This document shows positions 8,306 to 17,687 of a stretch of 46,729 nucleotides of DNA, piece after piece. Within the stretch, counting starts at the first letter, position 1. Each line of letters opens with the position of its first letter. Origin of the DNA: an uncultured SAR86 cluster bacterium (GTDB taxonomy: Bacteria; Pseudomonadota; Gammaproteobacteria; Magnimaribacterales; D2472); the NCBI GenBank assembly GCA_902558095.1, contig CACECP010000008.1, positions 1 through 46,729 of the forward strand, given 5' to 3'. The notes below the pieces were generated by a model. The model searched no databases. It was given only the letters and a program-made list of their open reading frames with translations, and had not been told where the DNA came from. Both the position numbers and the translations under genes were made by a program.

Positions 8306-9783
8306 AAAGCTCTAATAGCTATTTTTATTATCTGACCCGGCATAAGAGCATCGTCCTCAAAATCATTAATTTCTTTTATACTTTTAACTGTTACATCAAA
8401 TAATTCTGAAATTTTATACAAGTTATCACCTTGTTTAATGGAATATAGAATAGTTCTTTTCTTTGATTCAATATTTCTATGAATATTTTTATTACCGATT
8501 GTAAGTTGCTGTCCAAGTTGCAAGTATGAGTTTTCATTTATTGAATTCATATTTGCTAGGTCTGATACTCCAAGATTATATTTTTTTGCAATATCCCATA
8601 ATGTATCTCCTTCAGAAACTATATGCATCTCATATGGTATAAAAGTATTTGATTTAGTCTTGCTTAGAGGAATAAGAAGGGTGGAACCAATACTCAATAA
8701 ATCATTATTTAGATAATTTATCTGCTTGATAATTCCAACTTCAGTATCATATTTTGATGCCAGTGCCCACAAATTATCACCAGACTCCACGACATGTGAT
8801 ATCCAATTGATTTGGTTGGTATCATTGAATGGATTATCTTCACTTTCAAATAAGTAATATTTTTCAATTGGTATATAAAAAATACTTTGATCTTTTGGAG
8901 CAGATGCCCATTTTGTATAACCAGCATTAAGTTTGTATAAAAGCTCAGGCTTAATATCTAAAAATTCACTTAACGTTATCACCTCAACTTGACCAGGTAT
9001 GCTTATCTTTTGAACAACAGGATTATTAGGAATATCTGGAAGAGTTAATTCATATTTTTCAAAATTAAAAATTAACTCTTTTAGAGCTATATATTTCGGA
9101 ACATATTCTTTTGTTTGATTTGGTAAATTGAGCGACCAGAAATCTGTTTTTAGTCCACGTCTTTTATTCTGATTTATTTTTCTAGATAACAATGTCGGGC
9201 CGGCATTATATGCAGCCAGTGTCAGATAAACGTCTTGATTAAATCTTTCGTATAGATATTTTAAATAATCCACAGCAGCTTCGGTTGATCTATATGGATC
9301 ATGTCTGTCTTCATTCCACCATGTTTTATTAAGCTCATATAGTCTTCCAGTTTTAGGCATAAATTGCCACATACCAACCGCACCTGATGAGGATATTGAA
9401 AACGGATCATAATTACTCTCTATGTAAGGTATTAATGCTAGCTCAATTGGAAGTTTTTCTTTTTCGAGCTCATCAATAACATAGTAAATAAAATAATATG
9501 AATCATTGAGATATTCCTCAAATTTATCAGCATCTTTTAAATGCATATTCATATAAAATAATATTTGCTCATTAATATAATCTTCTTTGTTTTCTGTATT
9601 GTTATTTAAGATATATTCCCAAATATCTTTATAAGTTATGGTTTTATTTTCAGGCTGTAAGATACTATTTATTGGAATGGATTCCACTATATCTTCTTTA
9701 TTATGATCCTCTACAACTCCCATCTGTTGACAGCCAACTATAAGAATTAAAATAATAAATATTGTTAATAGTTGTCTTTCCAT
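8302..9783 (-). CDS. mltD: Membrane-bound lytic murein transglycosylase D with three LysM domains
   Basis: Outer-membrane lipoprotein that cleaves peptidoglycan glycan strands to 1,6-anhydromuropeptides. The signal peptide ends in lipobox IVGC with Cys18. The SLT domain carries the catalytic Glu122 in ALIPYIESNYDP, followed by SSSGAVGMWQFMPKTGR and the AAYNAGP motif. Three LysM repeats that bind glycan follow in the last 180 residues, each beginning with a (V/I)xxGDxL(W/Y) pattern: VVESGDNLW, IVSEGDTLW and SIKQGDNLY. E. coli MltD has two LysM repeats. Its start overlaps the end of gloB by 19 nt, so the two form a leftward operon. The stop shares four bases with oppC on the other strand. Confidence 0.95.
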   Translation of the reverse strand: MERQLLTIFIILILIVGCQQMGVVEDHNKEDIVESIPINSILQPENKTITYKDIWEYILNNNTENKEDYINEQILFYMNMHLKDADKFEEYLNDSYYFIYYVIDELEKEKLPIELALIPYIESNYDPFSISSSGAVGMWQFMPKTGRLYELNKTWWNEDRHDPYRSTEAAVDYLKYLYERFNQDVYLTLAAYNAGPTLLSRKINQNKRRGLKTDFWSLNLPNQTKEYVPKYIALKELIFNFEKYELTLPDIPNNPVVQKISIPGQVEVITLSEFLDIKPELLYKLNAGYTKWASAPKDQSIFYIPIEKYYLFESEDNPFNDTNQINWISHVVESGDNLWALASKYDTEVGIIKQINYLNNDLLSIGSTLLIPLSKTKSNTFIPYEMHIVSEGDTLWDIAKKYNLGVSDLANMNSINENSYLQLGQQLTIGNKNIHRNIESKKRTILYSIKQGDNLYKISELFDVTVKSIKEINDFEDDALMPGQIIKIAIRAF

Positions 9784-10529
9784 TCTCTCAGCGCGGTAAA
9801 AGTTTCAAAGTCATTATCAGATACATTAAATTTTTCATTAATTTTATTTTTAATTGATACATTATCGCATCTTAAAAATGGATTTATCATAAGTTCTTTG
9901 TCTAATGTGGAGGGAAGAGATGGATTTATAGATGTATTTAAACTATTAACACGATCAAATTCATTTAATAGATCTATATTTTCAGAATCGACTTCGATGG
10001 CAAATTTTAAATTTGACAAAGTATACTCATGACCACAATAAATCTTAGTATTTTTTGGTAAGGATGATAACTTATTCAGACTATTAAACATTTGCTTATG
10101 AGTGCCCTCAAATATTCTCCCACAACCTGCAGAAAAAAGTGTGTCACCGCAAAAGAGAATCGGCATATTTTCGTTAAAAGAATAAAAAGCAATATGATCT
10201 AAAGTATGACCAGGAACTTCTATAACCTCAAATTCTATACCTAAAATAGATATACGATCTGAATCTTTAACACTTTTGTTAATTTCAACAATATTATTTT
10301 TAGGCCCATAAACATCTATTTCAAATCTATCAGTAAGATCTTTTAGACCATTAGTGTGATCATAATGATGATGAGTAACTAATATTCCCTTAAGATCTAT
10401 TTTTTTTTCGTCAATAAGTTTAATTATTTTGGATGATTCACCAGGATCAATTACTATTGACCCTTCATTAGTTGTTACTAACCAAATATAATTGTCTTCA
10501 TATGCTTTTATTGGTTCCACGCTTAACAT
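9765..10529 (-). CDS. gloB: Hydroxyacylglutathione hydrolase (glyoxalase II)
   Basis: Metallo-beta-lactamase-fold enzyme that hydrolyses S-lactoylglutathione to lactate and glutathione, the second step of methylglyoxal detoxification. The binuclear metal motif is H53-x-H55-x-D57-H58 (VTHHHYDHTNGL). Further ligands are in VPGHTLDHIAFY, LFCGDTLFSAGCGRIFEGT and IYCGHEYTLSN. Length 254 residues is normal. A TTG two codons upstream extends the frame, but ATG 10529 gives MLSVEPIKAYEDNYIWLV, aligning with the E. coli start, and it lies 6 nt from a TAGAAT box. It is divergent from rnhA, an adjacency also common in gammaproteobacteria. mltD follows with overlap. Confidence 0.95.
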   Translation of the reverse strand: MLSVEPIKAYEDNYIWLVTTNEGSIVIDPGESSKIIKLIDEKKIDLKGILVTHHHYDHTNGLKDLTDRFEIDVYGPKNNIVEINKSVKDSDRISILGIEFEVIEVPGHTLDHIAFYSFNENMPILFCGDTLFSAGCGRIFEGTHKQMFNSLNKLSSLPKNTKIYCGHEYTLSNLKFAIEVDSENIDLLNEFDRVNSLNTSINPSLPSTLDKELMINPFLRCDNVSIKNKINEKFNVSDNDFETFTALREWKDNY

Positions 10530-10535
10530 ATGCAA

Positions 10536-10543
10536 ATTCTAAT
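10536..10543. promoter_or_regulatory. Overlapping divergent -10 boxes, gloB and rnhA
   Basis: On the minus strand TAGAAT (10541 down to 10536) ends 6 nt before the gloB ATG. On the plus strand TCTAAT (10538-10543) ends 8 nt before the rnhA ATG. The whole space between the two start codons is 22 bp (10530-10551), so each promoter's -35 must lie inside the opposite gene. Neither gene has a Shine-Dalgarno sequence. Both mRNAs are therefore predicted to be leaderless or nearly so. Confidence 0.5.
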
Positions 10544-10551
10544 TTAATTTT

Positions 10552-10983
10552 ATGAAAACAGTAAATATTTATACCGATGGTGCATGCAGAGGAAACCCAG
10601 GAGATGGAGGTTGGGGTGTGCTTATAGAATATGAAAACATAACTAAAGAATATTTTGGTGGTGAAAGAAATACCACAAACAATCAAATGGAATTAAAAGC
10701 TGCTATTGAGGCATTAAAGGTTCTCAATGAACCATGCGAAGTAAATTTAACAACAGATTCAAAGTATGTAATGCAAGGAATAACATCTTGGATTAAAAAC
10801 TGGAAAAAAAATAATTGGAAGAATTCATCAAAAAAAGATGTAAAAAATAAAGATCTTTGGATTGAGCTTGATAATTATGTCTCAAAACATAATGTAAAAT
10901 GGAATTGGGTAAAAGGGCATTCTGGTCATGAAAAAAACGAAATCGCAGACTTATTAGCAAATAAAGGTATAGATAATATTTAA
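10552..10983 (+). CDS. rnhA: Ribonuclease HI
   Basis: Endonuclease that removes the RNA strand of RNA-DNA hybrids. All active-site residues are visible: D9 ([12 protein letters not shown]), E47 (NNQMELKA), D69 (LTTDSKYV) and D133 (EIADLLAN), with H123 in [14 protein letters not shown]. The basic-protrusion segment with [11 protein letters not shown] is present, as in E. coli RNase HI. Length is 143 residues. dnaQ starts 1 nt after the stop, so they are co-transcribed; rnhA-dnaQ linkage is widespread in gammaproteobacteria. Confidence 0.97.
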   Translation: MKTVNIYTDGACRGNPGDGGWGVLIEYENITKEYFGGERNTTNNQMELKAAIEALKVLNEPCEVNLTTDSKYVMQGITSWIKNWKKNNWKNSSKKDVKNKDLWIELDNYVSKHNVKWNWVKGHSGHEKNEIADLLANKGIDNI

Positions 10984-10984
10984 T

Positions 10985-11701
10985 ATGGCTAAAAAATATA
11001 TAGTTCTTGATACAGAAACAACTGGTCTTGAAGTTAAGGCTGGCCATAGAGTTATTGAGATTGGAGCTGTCCTTTTAAATGATAGAAAAAAATCTGAACA
11101 TCATTTTCATACATATTTAAATCCATCAAGACTAATAGACGAAGAAGCTTCAAAGGTTCATGGTATTACGAATGCAGATCTTGAAGATAGTCCTTCTTTT
11201 GATGAGGTAGCTGAAGAATTTATTCAATTTATTGAAGGCTCTACCTTGGTTATTCACAATGCACCTTTTGATATTGGTTTTTTAAACAACGAGTTAAAAA
11301 TGGCATCTACAAAGTATCCAAAAATTGAAGATTTATGTGAAGTTGAAGACTCATTGGCTATAGCGCGAGATAAATATCCTGGTCAAAGGAACTCTCTAGA
11401 TGCTCTTGCTCAAAGATTTGATGTAAAGGGTTATGATAGAACTTTTCATGGTGCCTTACTTGATGCAAATATTTTATCAGATGTTTTTATTCAGCTTACA
11501 GGCGGTCAAAGCAAGTTTGAATTTATAACCAATGGAAACACTTTTAAAGAAGACAAGATCAATCATAATGATTTTGATGAAAATCTTCTTAAAGGACTTA
11601 AACTTATTAACGCATCTAAGAGTGAAATAAATTCTCATGAATCAAAACTGTCTGACATAGAAAATAAACATCAAGTTGAAACTATGTGGAGAAAAATCTA
11701 G
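10985..11701 (+). CDS. dnaQ: DNA polymerase III epsilon subunit (3'-5' proofreading exonuclease)
   Basis: Proofreading subunit of the replicative polymerase. The DEDDh exonuclease motifs are visible: Exo I VLDTETTGL with D9/E11, Exo II VIHNAPFDIGFLNNEL, and Exo III with the catalytic His in RTFHGALLDANILSDVF. A C-terminal tail of about 60 residues follows and would contact the alpha subunit; it is less conserved. Length 238 residues is typical. It has no Shine-Dalgarno sequence and follows rnhA by 1 nt. The gltX start overlaps its stop by one base. Confidence 0.95.
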   Translation: MAKKYIVLDTETTGLEVKAGHRVIEIGAVLLNDRKKSEHHFHTYLNPSRLIDEEASKVHGITNADLEDSPSFDEVAEEFIQFIEGSTLVIHNAPFDIGFLNNELKMASTKYPKIEDLCEVEDSLAIARDKYPGQRNSLDALAQRFDVKGYDRTFHGALLDANILSDVFIQLTGGQSKFEFITNGNTFKEDKINHNDFDENLLKGLKLINASKSEINSHESKLSDIENKHQVETMWRKI

Positions 11702-13095
11702 TGAAAAAAGTTGTAACAAGATTTGCACCCAGCCCAACAGGAACTCTTCATATTGGAGGAGTGAGAACAGCTCTTTTTAATTATGTTTATGCAAAACAAA
11801 ATGATGGCCTTTTTCTTGTAAGGATTGAAGACACAGACAGGGAGCGCTCAACTAAAGAATATGAAAAAAATATACTAGATAATCTTACCTCTATAGGGCT
11901 CATTCCAGATAAAAAACCTATAAATCAATCAGAGAGGAATGAAATATATATAAAAGCAGCAGAAAAGATAATTGAGTCTGGTAACGCATATTGGTGTGAT
12001 TGCTCTCCTAATGAATTAGATCAAATGAGAAAAGAGCAAATAGCAGCTGGCAAAAAGCCTATGTATGATGGAAGGAGTAGATATCTAGGATTAGATCGAA
12101 ATGAAAAAACTGTATTAAGGTTAGCTACTCCTGAAGAAGGAGATATTGTTGTCAAAGATCTAATTAGAGGAGAGATTGCTTTTAAAAATAGTGAGCTAGA
12201 TGATCTTATTTTGTTAAGAAGCGATGGAACTCCTACTTATCACCTTTGTAATGTAGTTGATGATTTTGAACAGGGAGTGACAACAGTCATAAGGGGAGAA
12301 GATCACATAAGTAATACTCCGAGACAAATTCATATACAAAATGCTTTGGGTTATCCTCAGCTAGAATATGCTCATCTTCCATTAGTTTTGGGGACTGATA
12401 AAAAAAGGCTATCAAAAAGACATGCTGCAACCAATCTTGAAGAATATAGATCACAAGGATATTTAGACTCAGCAATAATTAATACACTTGCCAGATTAGG
12501 ATGGTCAAAAGGAGATAATGAAGTTTTTTATCTCAATGATTTGATAAAAGATTTTAATATTAAAGAAGTGCAAAAGGCTGGAGCAATATTTGACTTAACA
12601 AAACTTGAATGGGTAAACTCGCAACATCTCTCTAATCTTTCAATTGATGAATTTAAACAACATATAGAACCTTTTCTTTCAAAAATTGATATTGATATAG
12701 AAAATCATTCAAACGTAAATTTATTAATAAACTCTATGCGTTCATCTGAAAATACATTGGAGGGGATAGCTAAATCTTTAATACCTTATTACAAAGATGA
12801 ATTAGATTATGATAAAAAAGCAATCTCTAAGTTCTGTTCAGATAATTCAACCATTCTTGATGACATTAAAGATTTGCTTTTGAATATAGATAATTGGACA
12901 GAAGATAATTTAGATGATGCATTGAAATCCTATCAAACAGAAAAAAACTTACCTGTTCCAAAAGTCAATCAACCTATTAGGATTGCTTTAACAGGGTCAA
13001 CGAAATCTCCTTCATTAGGATTAACTTTGAGTATTTTTGGCAAAGGACTCTCTATCAAAAGAATTGAAGATTTAATAACTCATTTAAATCAATAA
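11701..13095 (+). CDS. gltX: Glutamyl-tRNA synthetase
   Basis: Charges tRNA-Glu (class I aminoacyl-tRNA synthetase). The beginning MKKVVTRFAPSPTGTLHIGG places the HIGH motif at H17-I-G-G20. The KMSKS-type loop is KKRLSKR near residues 234-239. A cysteine/tyrosine cluster (YWCDCSPNELDQM) follows the first Rossmann half. The C-terminal anticodon-binding domain ends normally with a helical ISIKRIEDLI-type segment; total length is 464 residues. An in-frame ATG at 11686 would add five residues inside dnaQ; I prefer GTG 11701 because it overlaps the dnaQ stop and gives the family N-terminus. Third gene of the rnhA-dnaQ-gltX unit. No clear terminator follows, only AT-rich symmetry near 13100-13125. 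Confidence 0.95.
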   Translation: MKKVVTRFAPSPTGTLHIGGVRTALFNYVYAKQNDGLFLVRIEDTDRERSTKEYEKNILDNLTSIGLIPDKKPINQSERNEIYIKAAEKIIESGNAYWCDCSPNELDQMRKEQIAAGKKPMYDGRSRYLGLDRNEKTVLRLATPEEGDIVVKDLIRGEIAFKNSELDDLILLRSDGTPTYHLCNVVDDFEQGVTTVIRGEDHISNTPRQIHIQNALGYPQLEYAHLPLVLGTDKKRLSKRHAATNLEEYRSQGYLDSAIINTLARLGWSKGDNEVFYLNDLIKDFNIKEVQKAGAIFDLTKLEWVNSQHLSNLSIDEFKQHIEPFLSKIDIDIENHSNVNLLINSMRSSENTLEGIAKSLIPYYKDELDYDKKAISKFCSDNSTILDDIKDLLLNIDNWTEDNLDDALKSYQTEKNLPVPKVNQPIRIALTGSTKSPSLGLTLSIFGKGLSIKRIEDLITHLNQ

Positions 13096-13134
13096 TATCT
13101 ATAAATTTTATAAATATTTTTTTAGATACAAAAT

Positions 13135-13164
13135 TGGACATATTATCTTGGTAATGCCTATAAT
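13135..13164 (+). promoter_or_regulatory. Promoter of TonB-dependent receptor 1
   Basis: TGGACA (13135-13140) and a perfect TATAAT (13159-13164) are 18 bp apart. The expected RNA start is near 13171, leaving a leader of about 30 nt that contains the strong Shine-Dalgarno GGGGGA (13190-13195). Confidence 0.6.
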
Positions 13165-13200
13165 ATCGGATATTTACACATTTCATTATGGGGGATACGT

Positions 13201-16119
13201 ATGAAAATTAGAAATTATTTACTTTCATTCTTACTGTTGCTTCCTTTTGCTGTTATAGCTCAAGAAAGTTCTGAGGAGAATGTTGAAGAGGTTGTGGTAG
13301 TAGGTTCACAAATTAAAGGTGCGTCTATTACGGGAGCTCTTCCTGTTACTGTTATTTCATCAGAGGATATTGATATCTTAGGAGTTGAAGATGGTACAGA
13401 ATTATTAGAAAACATGACTGAACAAGGTCTTAACTACTTTACTGAAGCTGAATCTGATTCTGGTGGTGTTAATTCAGCTAGAGGTGACGTAGGAGCATAC
13501 AACATAAGAAATATGGGTGTTGGTAATACGTTGATACTTCTTAATGGAAGAAGGCTTGTTAATAACGCAGGTTATCAAACTGAACTTCTTGGTGGAGACT
13601 ATGTTCCAACAATGAGTGTTAACTCAAATCTTATACCAACAACCGGTTTAGATCGTGTTGAAGTTCTTAAAGATGGAGCTTCAGCTATTTACGGTGCAGA
13701 CGCAGTTGCAGGTGTAGTAAACAATGTTTTACAAAGTGATTTTGATGGATTCGAGATAGCTCTAAGAAATCAAGGTTATGATAACTTTAGTGCAGTAGAT
13801 GACAGATTAACCCTAAAATGGGGTAAAGATATGAATGGTGGAAAAACCAATGTGTCTGTCATGTATGATTTTTATGACAGAGACGGTATTGCTGCTGCTG
13901 AAGACCCAAGATGGGGTGATTCAGATCATAGAAAATGGATTCCTGCAGACTCACTATGGGCAGGTGATACTTCATTCAGAAATTTATACTCAGGAAAATG
14001 GGCGCAACTAGATATGCGGGGAAGAACTGATTATTCAGATAGTTCTGGTGAAATTCAAATTATCCCAATTGGAGATCCAAGATGCGCAAGATCTGATTCA
14101 AAAGACACAGGTTATGGAACATGTTTAGCAGTTGATACAACCTCAATGGCTAATGGTGAATATTATATTAATCCAGGTCAATTTAGAGATTACAGAGGTG
14201 AACTAGAAAGAAGTAACCTTTTTGTTTTTGTAAATCATGAATTAGATAATGGTTCTGAATTTTTTGCAGAAATTGGTCACTATAGTTCTGACTATATGAG
14301 ACACAAAGAACCAGCTGGTGACTTTAGTACTGCATTACTAAGCATTGGTCCTGATAATTATTGGATGAATCAAATCGGCATGACTGCAGATAATTCTTCA
14401 ACTAATAAGCAAGTAAGAATTGATAACTGGAGACCTGATATTGGCCCGAGAATTATAAATGTAGAAAAAGAAACATATAGATATTTATTTGGTTTCAGAG
14501 GAACTACTGACTCTGGTTGGGACTGGGAAACAGCTGTTTTAACCTCTAAAGCTACTTCAGAAGATTTAACTGAAAATAGATTATCCAATTCTTTATTGCA
14601 AGCTGGTTTAAATGATTCAACACCAAATGCAATTAATATATTTTCTGCAGACGTTAAATCTGCTTTATCCCAAGCGATTATTGATGTTTCAAGAAATGAC
14701 ACTAGTGAATTAAATTCATTTGATTTCAAAATGACAAACCCTGAAGTCTTTAATTTACCAGCTGGTCCAGCAGGAATGTTAGTTGGTTTTGAATATCGTC
14801 AAGAATCATATACTGATGATAGAGACCCAAGACTTGATGGACAGATTCAGTTTACTTCAACTGAAACAGGTTTAGGATTTCCATTTGTTGGTGATGTTCT
14901 TGGTTCAAGTCCAACTGTTGACACTTCTGCAAAACGATCAACAAGTTCAGTTTTTGCAGAAATGATTTTACCAATTTCAAGCAAAATGGAAGCTCAGGTT
15001 GCCATGAGGCACGAAGATCCTGATGATACTAAGTCATCTACAGTCTGGAAGGCTGCATTGGGTTGGGAGTTAAGCGATGATGTGTTACTTAGAGGTTCAA
15101 AATCTACATCATTTAGAGTTCCAAATCTGATTCAAGCAAATCAGTTATACGTAACAAGAAGTGGAAATGTTGATGATGCTGTTGGAGAATATGTAGGTGG
15201 CGATCCTCTTGATGATAGATATCAAATTCAGAGTTTCAGAAGAGGTAATCCAAACTTACTTCCTGAAGAATCTGATAATACTTCATGGGGTATTGTTTGG
15301 ACACCAAGCGCAATCGAAGGTTTAACAATAACATGGGATGACTGGAGAATTGAAAAAGATAACACTATTGTTTTATTCGGAAGAACTAATTCAATGGTTG
15401 CAGACTTAGTAGCAAGAATTAACTATGGTGCTGAAAATTGTGATGGATTTGATAATCCACTGATTGTTAGAGATCCTAATCCAGGATATTCAGCGGCTGA
15501 TCTTGCAAAATTTGCAGCTGCTGGAATTTGTCCTGCTGGTGAAGCTTTAACAATCTTTGATGATTACACTAACGCAGCTACAAGAAATATTGCTGGTCAA
15601 GATATCGGTATTTATTATGACATCGTAACTGAAGTTGGTGATTTCAGTATCTCGCTAAATCATTCTGAGACAACTGAATTTACTCAACAGCCTACTAATG
15701 CATATCAAGCTCTTGTAGATGCTCAAGCATCTGGAGTGATACCATTTGATATCACTTTTGCAGGATTTGGTAATTTAGCAGGCCTTGATGGTAATTATGT
15801 TGAAAAATCTAGTCTTAAAGTTAATTACAGATTAGGTGATCTTGGAGTTCAGTTATCTGGACTTAGAAAAGGTGATTTCTATCAGAGCAGTGAAACTAGA
15901 TCTGATGGAACAAGATATGTAATTCCTAGTATGACAACTTACAATGCTTCAGTATATTACTGGTTTAATGTTGGTGATAACAAAGCAAGAGTTAAGTTAG
16001 CAGTTCAGAACCTAGAAGATGAAAGAGCTCCATTAGCTGACAGATTCTATGGCTTCTTTGCTGATGCTCATCAAGATTACGGTAGAAGATTCTATCTTGA
16101 CGTAAAAGTTAAGTTCTAA
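13201..16119 (+). CDS. TonB-dependent outer-membrane receptor 1
   Basis: Gated beta-barrel for active uptake over the outer membrane. A signal peptide (about 1-20, ending VIA before QES) is followed by a TonB-box-like EEVVVVGS (29-36). The plug domain contains ISSEDIDILG, YNIRNMGVGNTLILLNGRRL and VEVLKDGASAIYGADAVAGVVN. The 22-stranded barrel occupies the rest. The C-terminus ends DVKVKF with the terminal aromatic needed for Bam-dependent insertion. Length 972 residues. It forms a transcription unit of its own: promoter, GGGGGA Shine-Dalgarno 5 nt from ATG, and terminator after the stop. The plug style fits the large marine oligopeptide/oligosaccharide-type TBDTs. Substrate cannot be called; the downstream DASS carrier and GGT are only suggestive. 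Confidence 0.95.
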   Translation: MKIRNYLLSFLLLLPFAVIAQESSEENVEEVVVVGSQIKGASITGALPVTVISSEDIDILGVEDGTELLENMTEQGLNYFTEAESDSGGVNSARGDVGAYNIRNMGVGNTLILLNGRRLVNNAGYQTELLGGDYVPTMSVNSNLIPTTGLDRVEVLKDGASAIYGADAVAGVVNNVLQSDFDGFEIALRNQGYDNFSAVDDRLTLKWGKDMNGGKTNVSVMYDFYDRDGIAAAEDPRWGDSDHRKWIPADSLWAGDTSFRNLYSGKWAQLDMRGRTDYSDSSGEIQIIPIGDPRCARSDSKDTGYGTCLAVDTTSMANGEYYINPGQFRDYRGELERSNLFVFVNHELDNGSEFFAEIGHYSSDYMRHKEPAGDFSTALLSIGPDNYWMNQIGMTADNSSTNKQVRIDNWRPDIGPRIINVEKETYRYLFGFRGTTDSGWDWETAVLTSKATSEDLTENRLSNSLLQAGLNDSTPNAINIFSADVKSALSQAIIDVSRNDTSELNSFDFKMTNPEVFNLPAGPAGMLVGFEYRQESYTDDRDPRLDGQIQFTSTETGLGFPFVGDVLGSSPTVDTSAKRSTSSVFAEMILPISSKMEAQVAMRHEDPDDTKSSTVWKAALGWELSDDVLLRGSKSTSFRVPNLIQANQLYVTRSGNVDDAVGEYVGGDPLDDRYQIQSFRRGNPNLLPEESDNTSWGIVWTPSAIEGLTITWDDWRIEKDNTIVLFGRTNSMVADLVARINYGAENCDGFDNPLIVRDPNPGYSAADLAKFAAAGICPAGEALTIFDDYTNAATRNIAGQDIGIYYDIVTEVGDFSISLNHSETTEFTQQPTNAYQALVDAQASGVIPFDITFAGFGNLAGLDGNYVEKSSLKVNYRLGDLGVQLSGLRKGDFYQSSETRSDGTRYVIPSMTTYNASVYYWFNVGDNKARVKLAVQNLEDERAPLADRFYGFFADAHQDYGRRFYLDVKVKF

Positions 16120-16133
16120 GGAATTTAAAAATT

Positions 16134-16161
16134 AAAAAGGGAGTTTTAACTCCCTTTTTTT
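16134..16161 (+). terminator. Rho-independent terminator after TBDT 1
   Basis: GGGAGT (16139-16144) pairs with ACTCCC (16149-16154) around a TTTA loop, preceded by A5 and followed by T7. The next gene starts only 24 nt further on. Confidence 0.9.
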
Positions 16162-16184
16162 ATGAAAAAATATTAGTATAAGTT

Positions 16185-17687
16185 ATGCCAGCATACAAAA
16201 ATAAGGGTTTTTTTATAGGGTTAATAGCATTTGCTGTAATAGTTATTTGTGGCATTAATGATTTTATACCAGCTAGCTTAAGTGCGTTAGAGGGTGAATC
16301 ATTTGAAACTAGTAAAGGAACAAAGCAAGTTAATAGCCAAGCAGCATGGTTTGTATTTGCTGTGCTTATTTTGATGGCAATATGGTGGGCAACTGAAGCA
16401 TTACCTGTAGCAGTGACCTCTTTATTACCATTAGCTTTATTTCCATTATTAAATGTTGTGGATTTTCAATCCGCAGCCAATCCATACGCTAATAAGAATA
16501 TTTATTTATTTCTTGGAGGCTTTATTTTGGCATTAGGTATTGAAAACTCAGGACTACACAAAAGAATGGCTCTTAGAATGATAATTGCAATAGGATCAAG
16601 TGGAGCAAAATTAATAGGTGGTTTTATGCTTGTTGCAGCAATGGTAAGTATGTTTGTAATGAATACTTCTACTACTTTAATGTTATTACCCATTGGTCTC
16701 GCTGTATGCTCTGTCATTGCTTCAACTATTCCAAATATTAGTGATCAACAAAAAAAATATTTTGATACTGCACTATTAATTGGTATTGCATATGCGGCAA
16801 CTATTGGAGGTATGTCGACAATTATTGGAACAGCGCCAAATTTATTTTTTGTAACATTTATGAATGATACATATGGAATTGAAATTGATTTTTTAAGCTG
16901 GATGAAGATAGGTGTGCCTATAGCATTGGTTATGTTGATATCTGCATGGGTAATACTTACAAAATTTGTTTTCCCAACAAATTTTGTAGCAACATTAGAA
17001 ACAAAATCTAAATTAAATAAAATGCTTGAAGATCTTGGACCTTTAAATAAAGATGAAATTAAAATTTCTATAATTTTTGGTTTTGCTGTCATAGCTTGGA
17101 TGACTAGTCGTTTGGTAAGAGATAACTTTGGAATTGGAATAGAGGATGCAGGAGTGGCAATTATTGTAGCTATATTTTTATTTATAATACCTTCATCAAT
17201 TAATAAAAATATGGATTTAATGCAATGGGATAAGACAACCAGACTACCTTGGGGTCTTCTTATTCTTTTCGGAGGAGGCTTATCTTTAGCTTCTCAAGTT
17301 GATGGAACAGGTTTAGGTATATGGATAGGACAAGGATTGAGCGTATTAAAACTAGTGCATCCAATAATTTTAGTTTTAGCAATAGCAACGATGATAATTT
17401 TTTTAACTGAAATGACAAGCAATGTTGCAACAACAAGTACATTTCTTCCAGTCATAAGTGCCTTAGCTCTTGCAATTGGAGTAATACCTGTTTCTCTCTT
17501 AATTCCAGTTTGTTTAGCAGCAAGTTGCGCATTTATGCTTCCAGTGGCGACTCCTCCAAATGCAATTGTTTATGGTTCTGGAAAATTTACAATTGCTACA
17601 ATGATGAAAGCAGGATTTTTCTTAAATCTTGTTGGAATAATTGTTGTTACTATTTTTTCTTATTACTTAGCCCCATTGGTTTTTTAA
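16185..17687 (+). CDS. DASS/SLC13-family sodium:anion symporter
   Basis: Predicted inner-membrane carrier for di/tricarboxylates, sulfate or similar anions, driven by sodium. About 11-12 hydrophobic segments are visible. Family marks include the duplicated hairpin/clamshell motifs: MNTSTTLMLLPIGLAV in the first half and TSNVATTSTFLPVISALA in the second, plus the C-terminal signature SCAFMLPVATPPNAIVYGSG. An early WWATEALPVAVTSLLPLALFP segment is also typical. Length 500 residues. Its ATG follows a TBDT terminator; a weak TATTAG (16171-16176) ends 8 nt before it. The ggt gene begins at the very next base after its stop, so they are co-expressed. Substrate is not determinable. Confidence 0.9.
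   Translation: MPAYKNKGFFIGLIAFAVIVICGINDFIPASLSALEGESFETSKGTKQVNSQAAWFVFAVLILMAIWWATEALPVAVTSLLPLALFPLLNVVDFQSAANPYANKNIYLFLGGFILALGIENSGLHKRMALRMIIAIGSSGAKLIGGFMLVAAMVSMFVMNTSTTLMLLPIGLAVCSVIASTIPNISDQQKKYFDTALLIGIAYAATIGGMSTIIGTAPNLFFVTFMNDTYGIEIDFLSWMKIGVPIALVMLISAWVILTKFVFPTNFVATLETKSKLNKMLEDLGPLNKDEIKISIIFGFAVIAWMTSRLVRDNFGIGIEDAGVAIIVAIFLFIIPSSINKNMDLMQWDKTTRLPWGLLILFGGGLSLASQVDGTGLGIWIGQGLSVLKLVHPIILVLAIATMIIFLTEMTSNVATTSTFLPVISALALAIGVIPVSLLIPVCLAASCAFMLPVATPPNAIVYGSGKFTIATMMKAGFFLNLVGIIVVTIFSYYLAPLVF

Noticed and set aside
9772-10032. Plus-strand frame opposite gloB, and similar antisense frames across lon, TBDT, DASS and ggt genes
   Set aside because: They lie fully inside well-supported genes on the other strand or in other frames and show no family motifs; they are composition shadows.
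11686-11700. ATG 15 nt upstream of the gltX GTG start
   Set aside because: It adds five residues inside dnaQ. The GTG at 11701 overlaps the dnaQ stop by one base and yields the conserved glutamyl-tRNA synthetase N-terminus.
13096-13134. Possible terminator after gltX (TATAAATTTTATA followed by T7)
   Set aside because: The symmetry consists only of A-T pairs with almost no loop, so a stable hairpin is unlikely.
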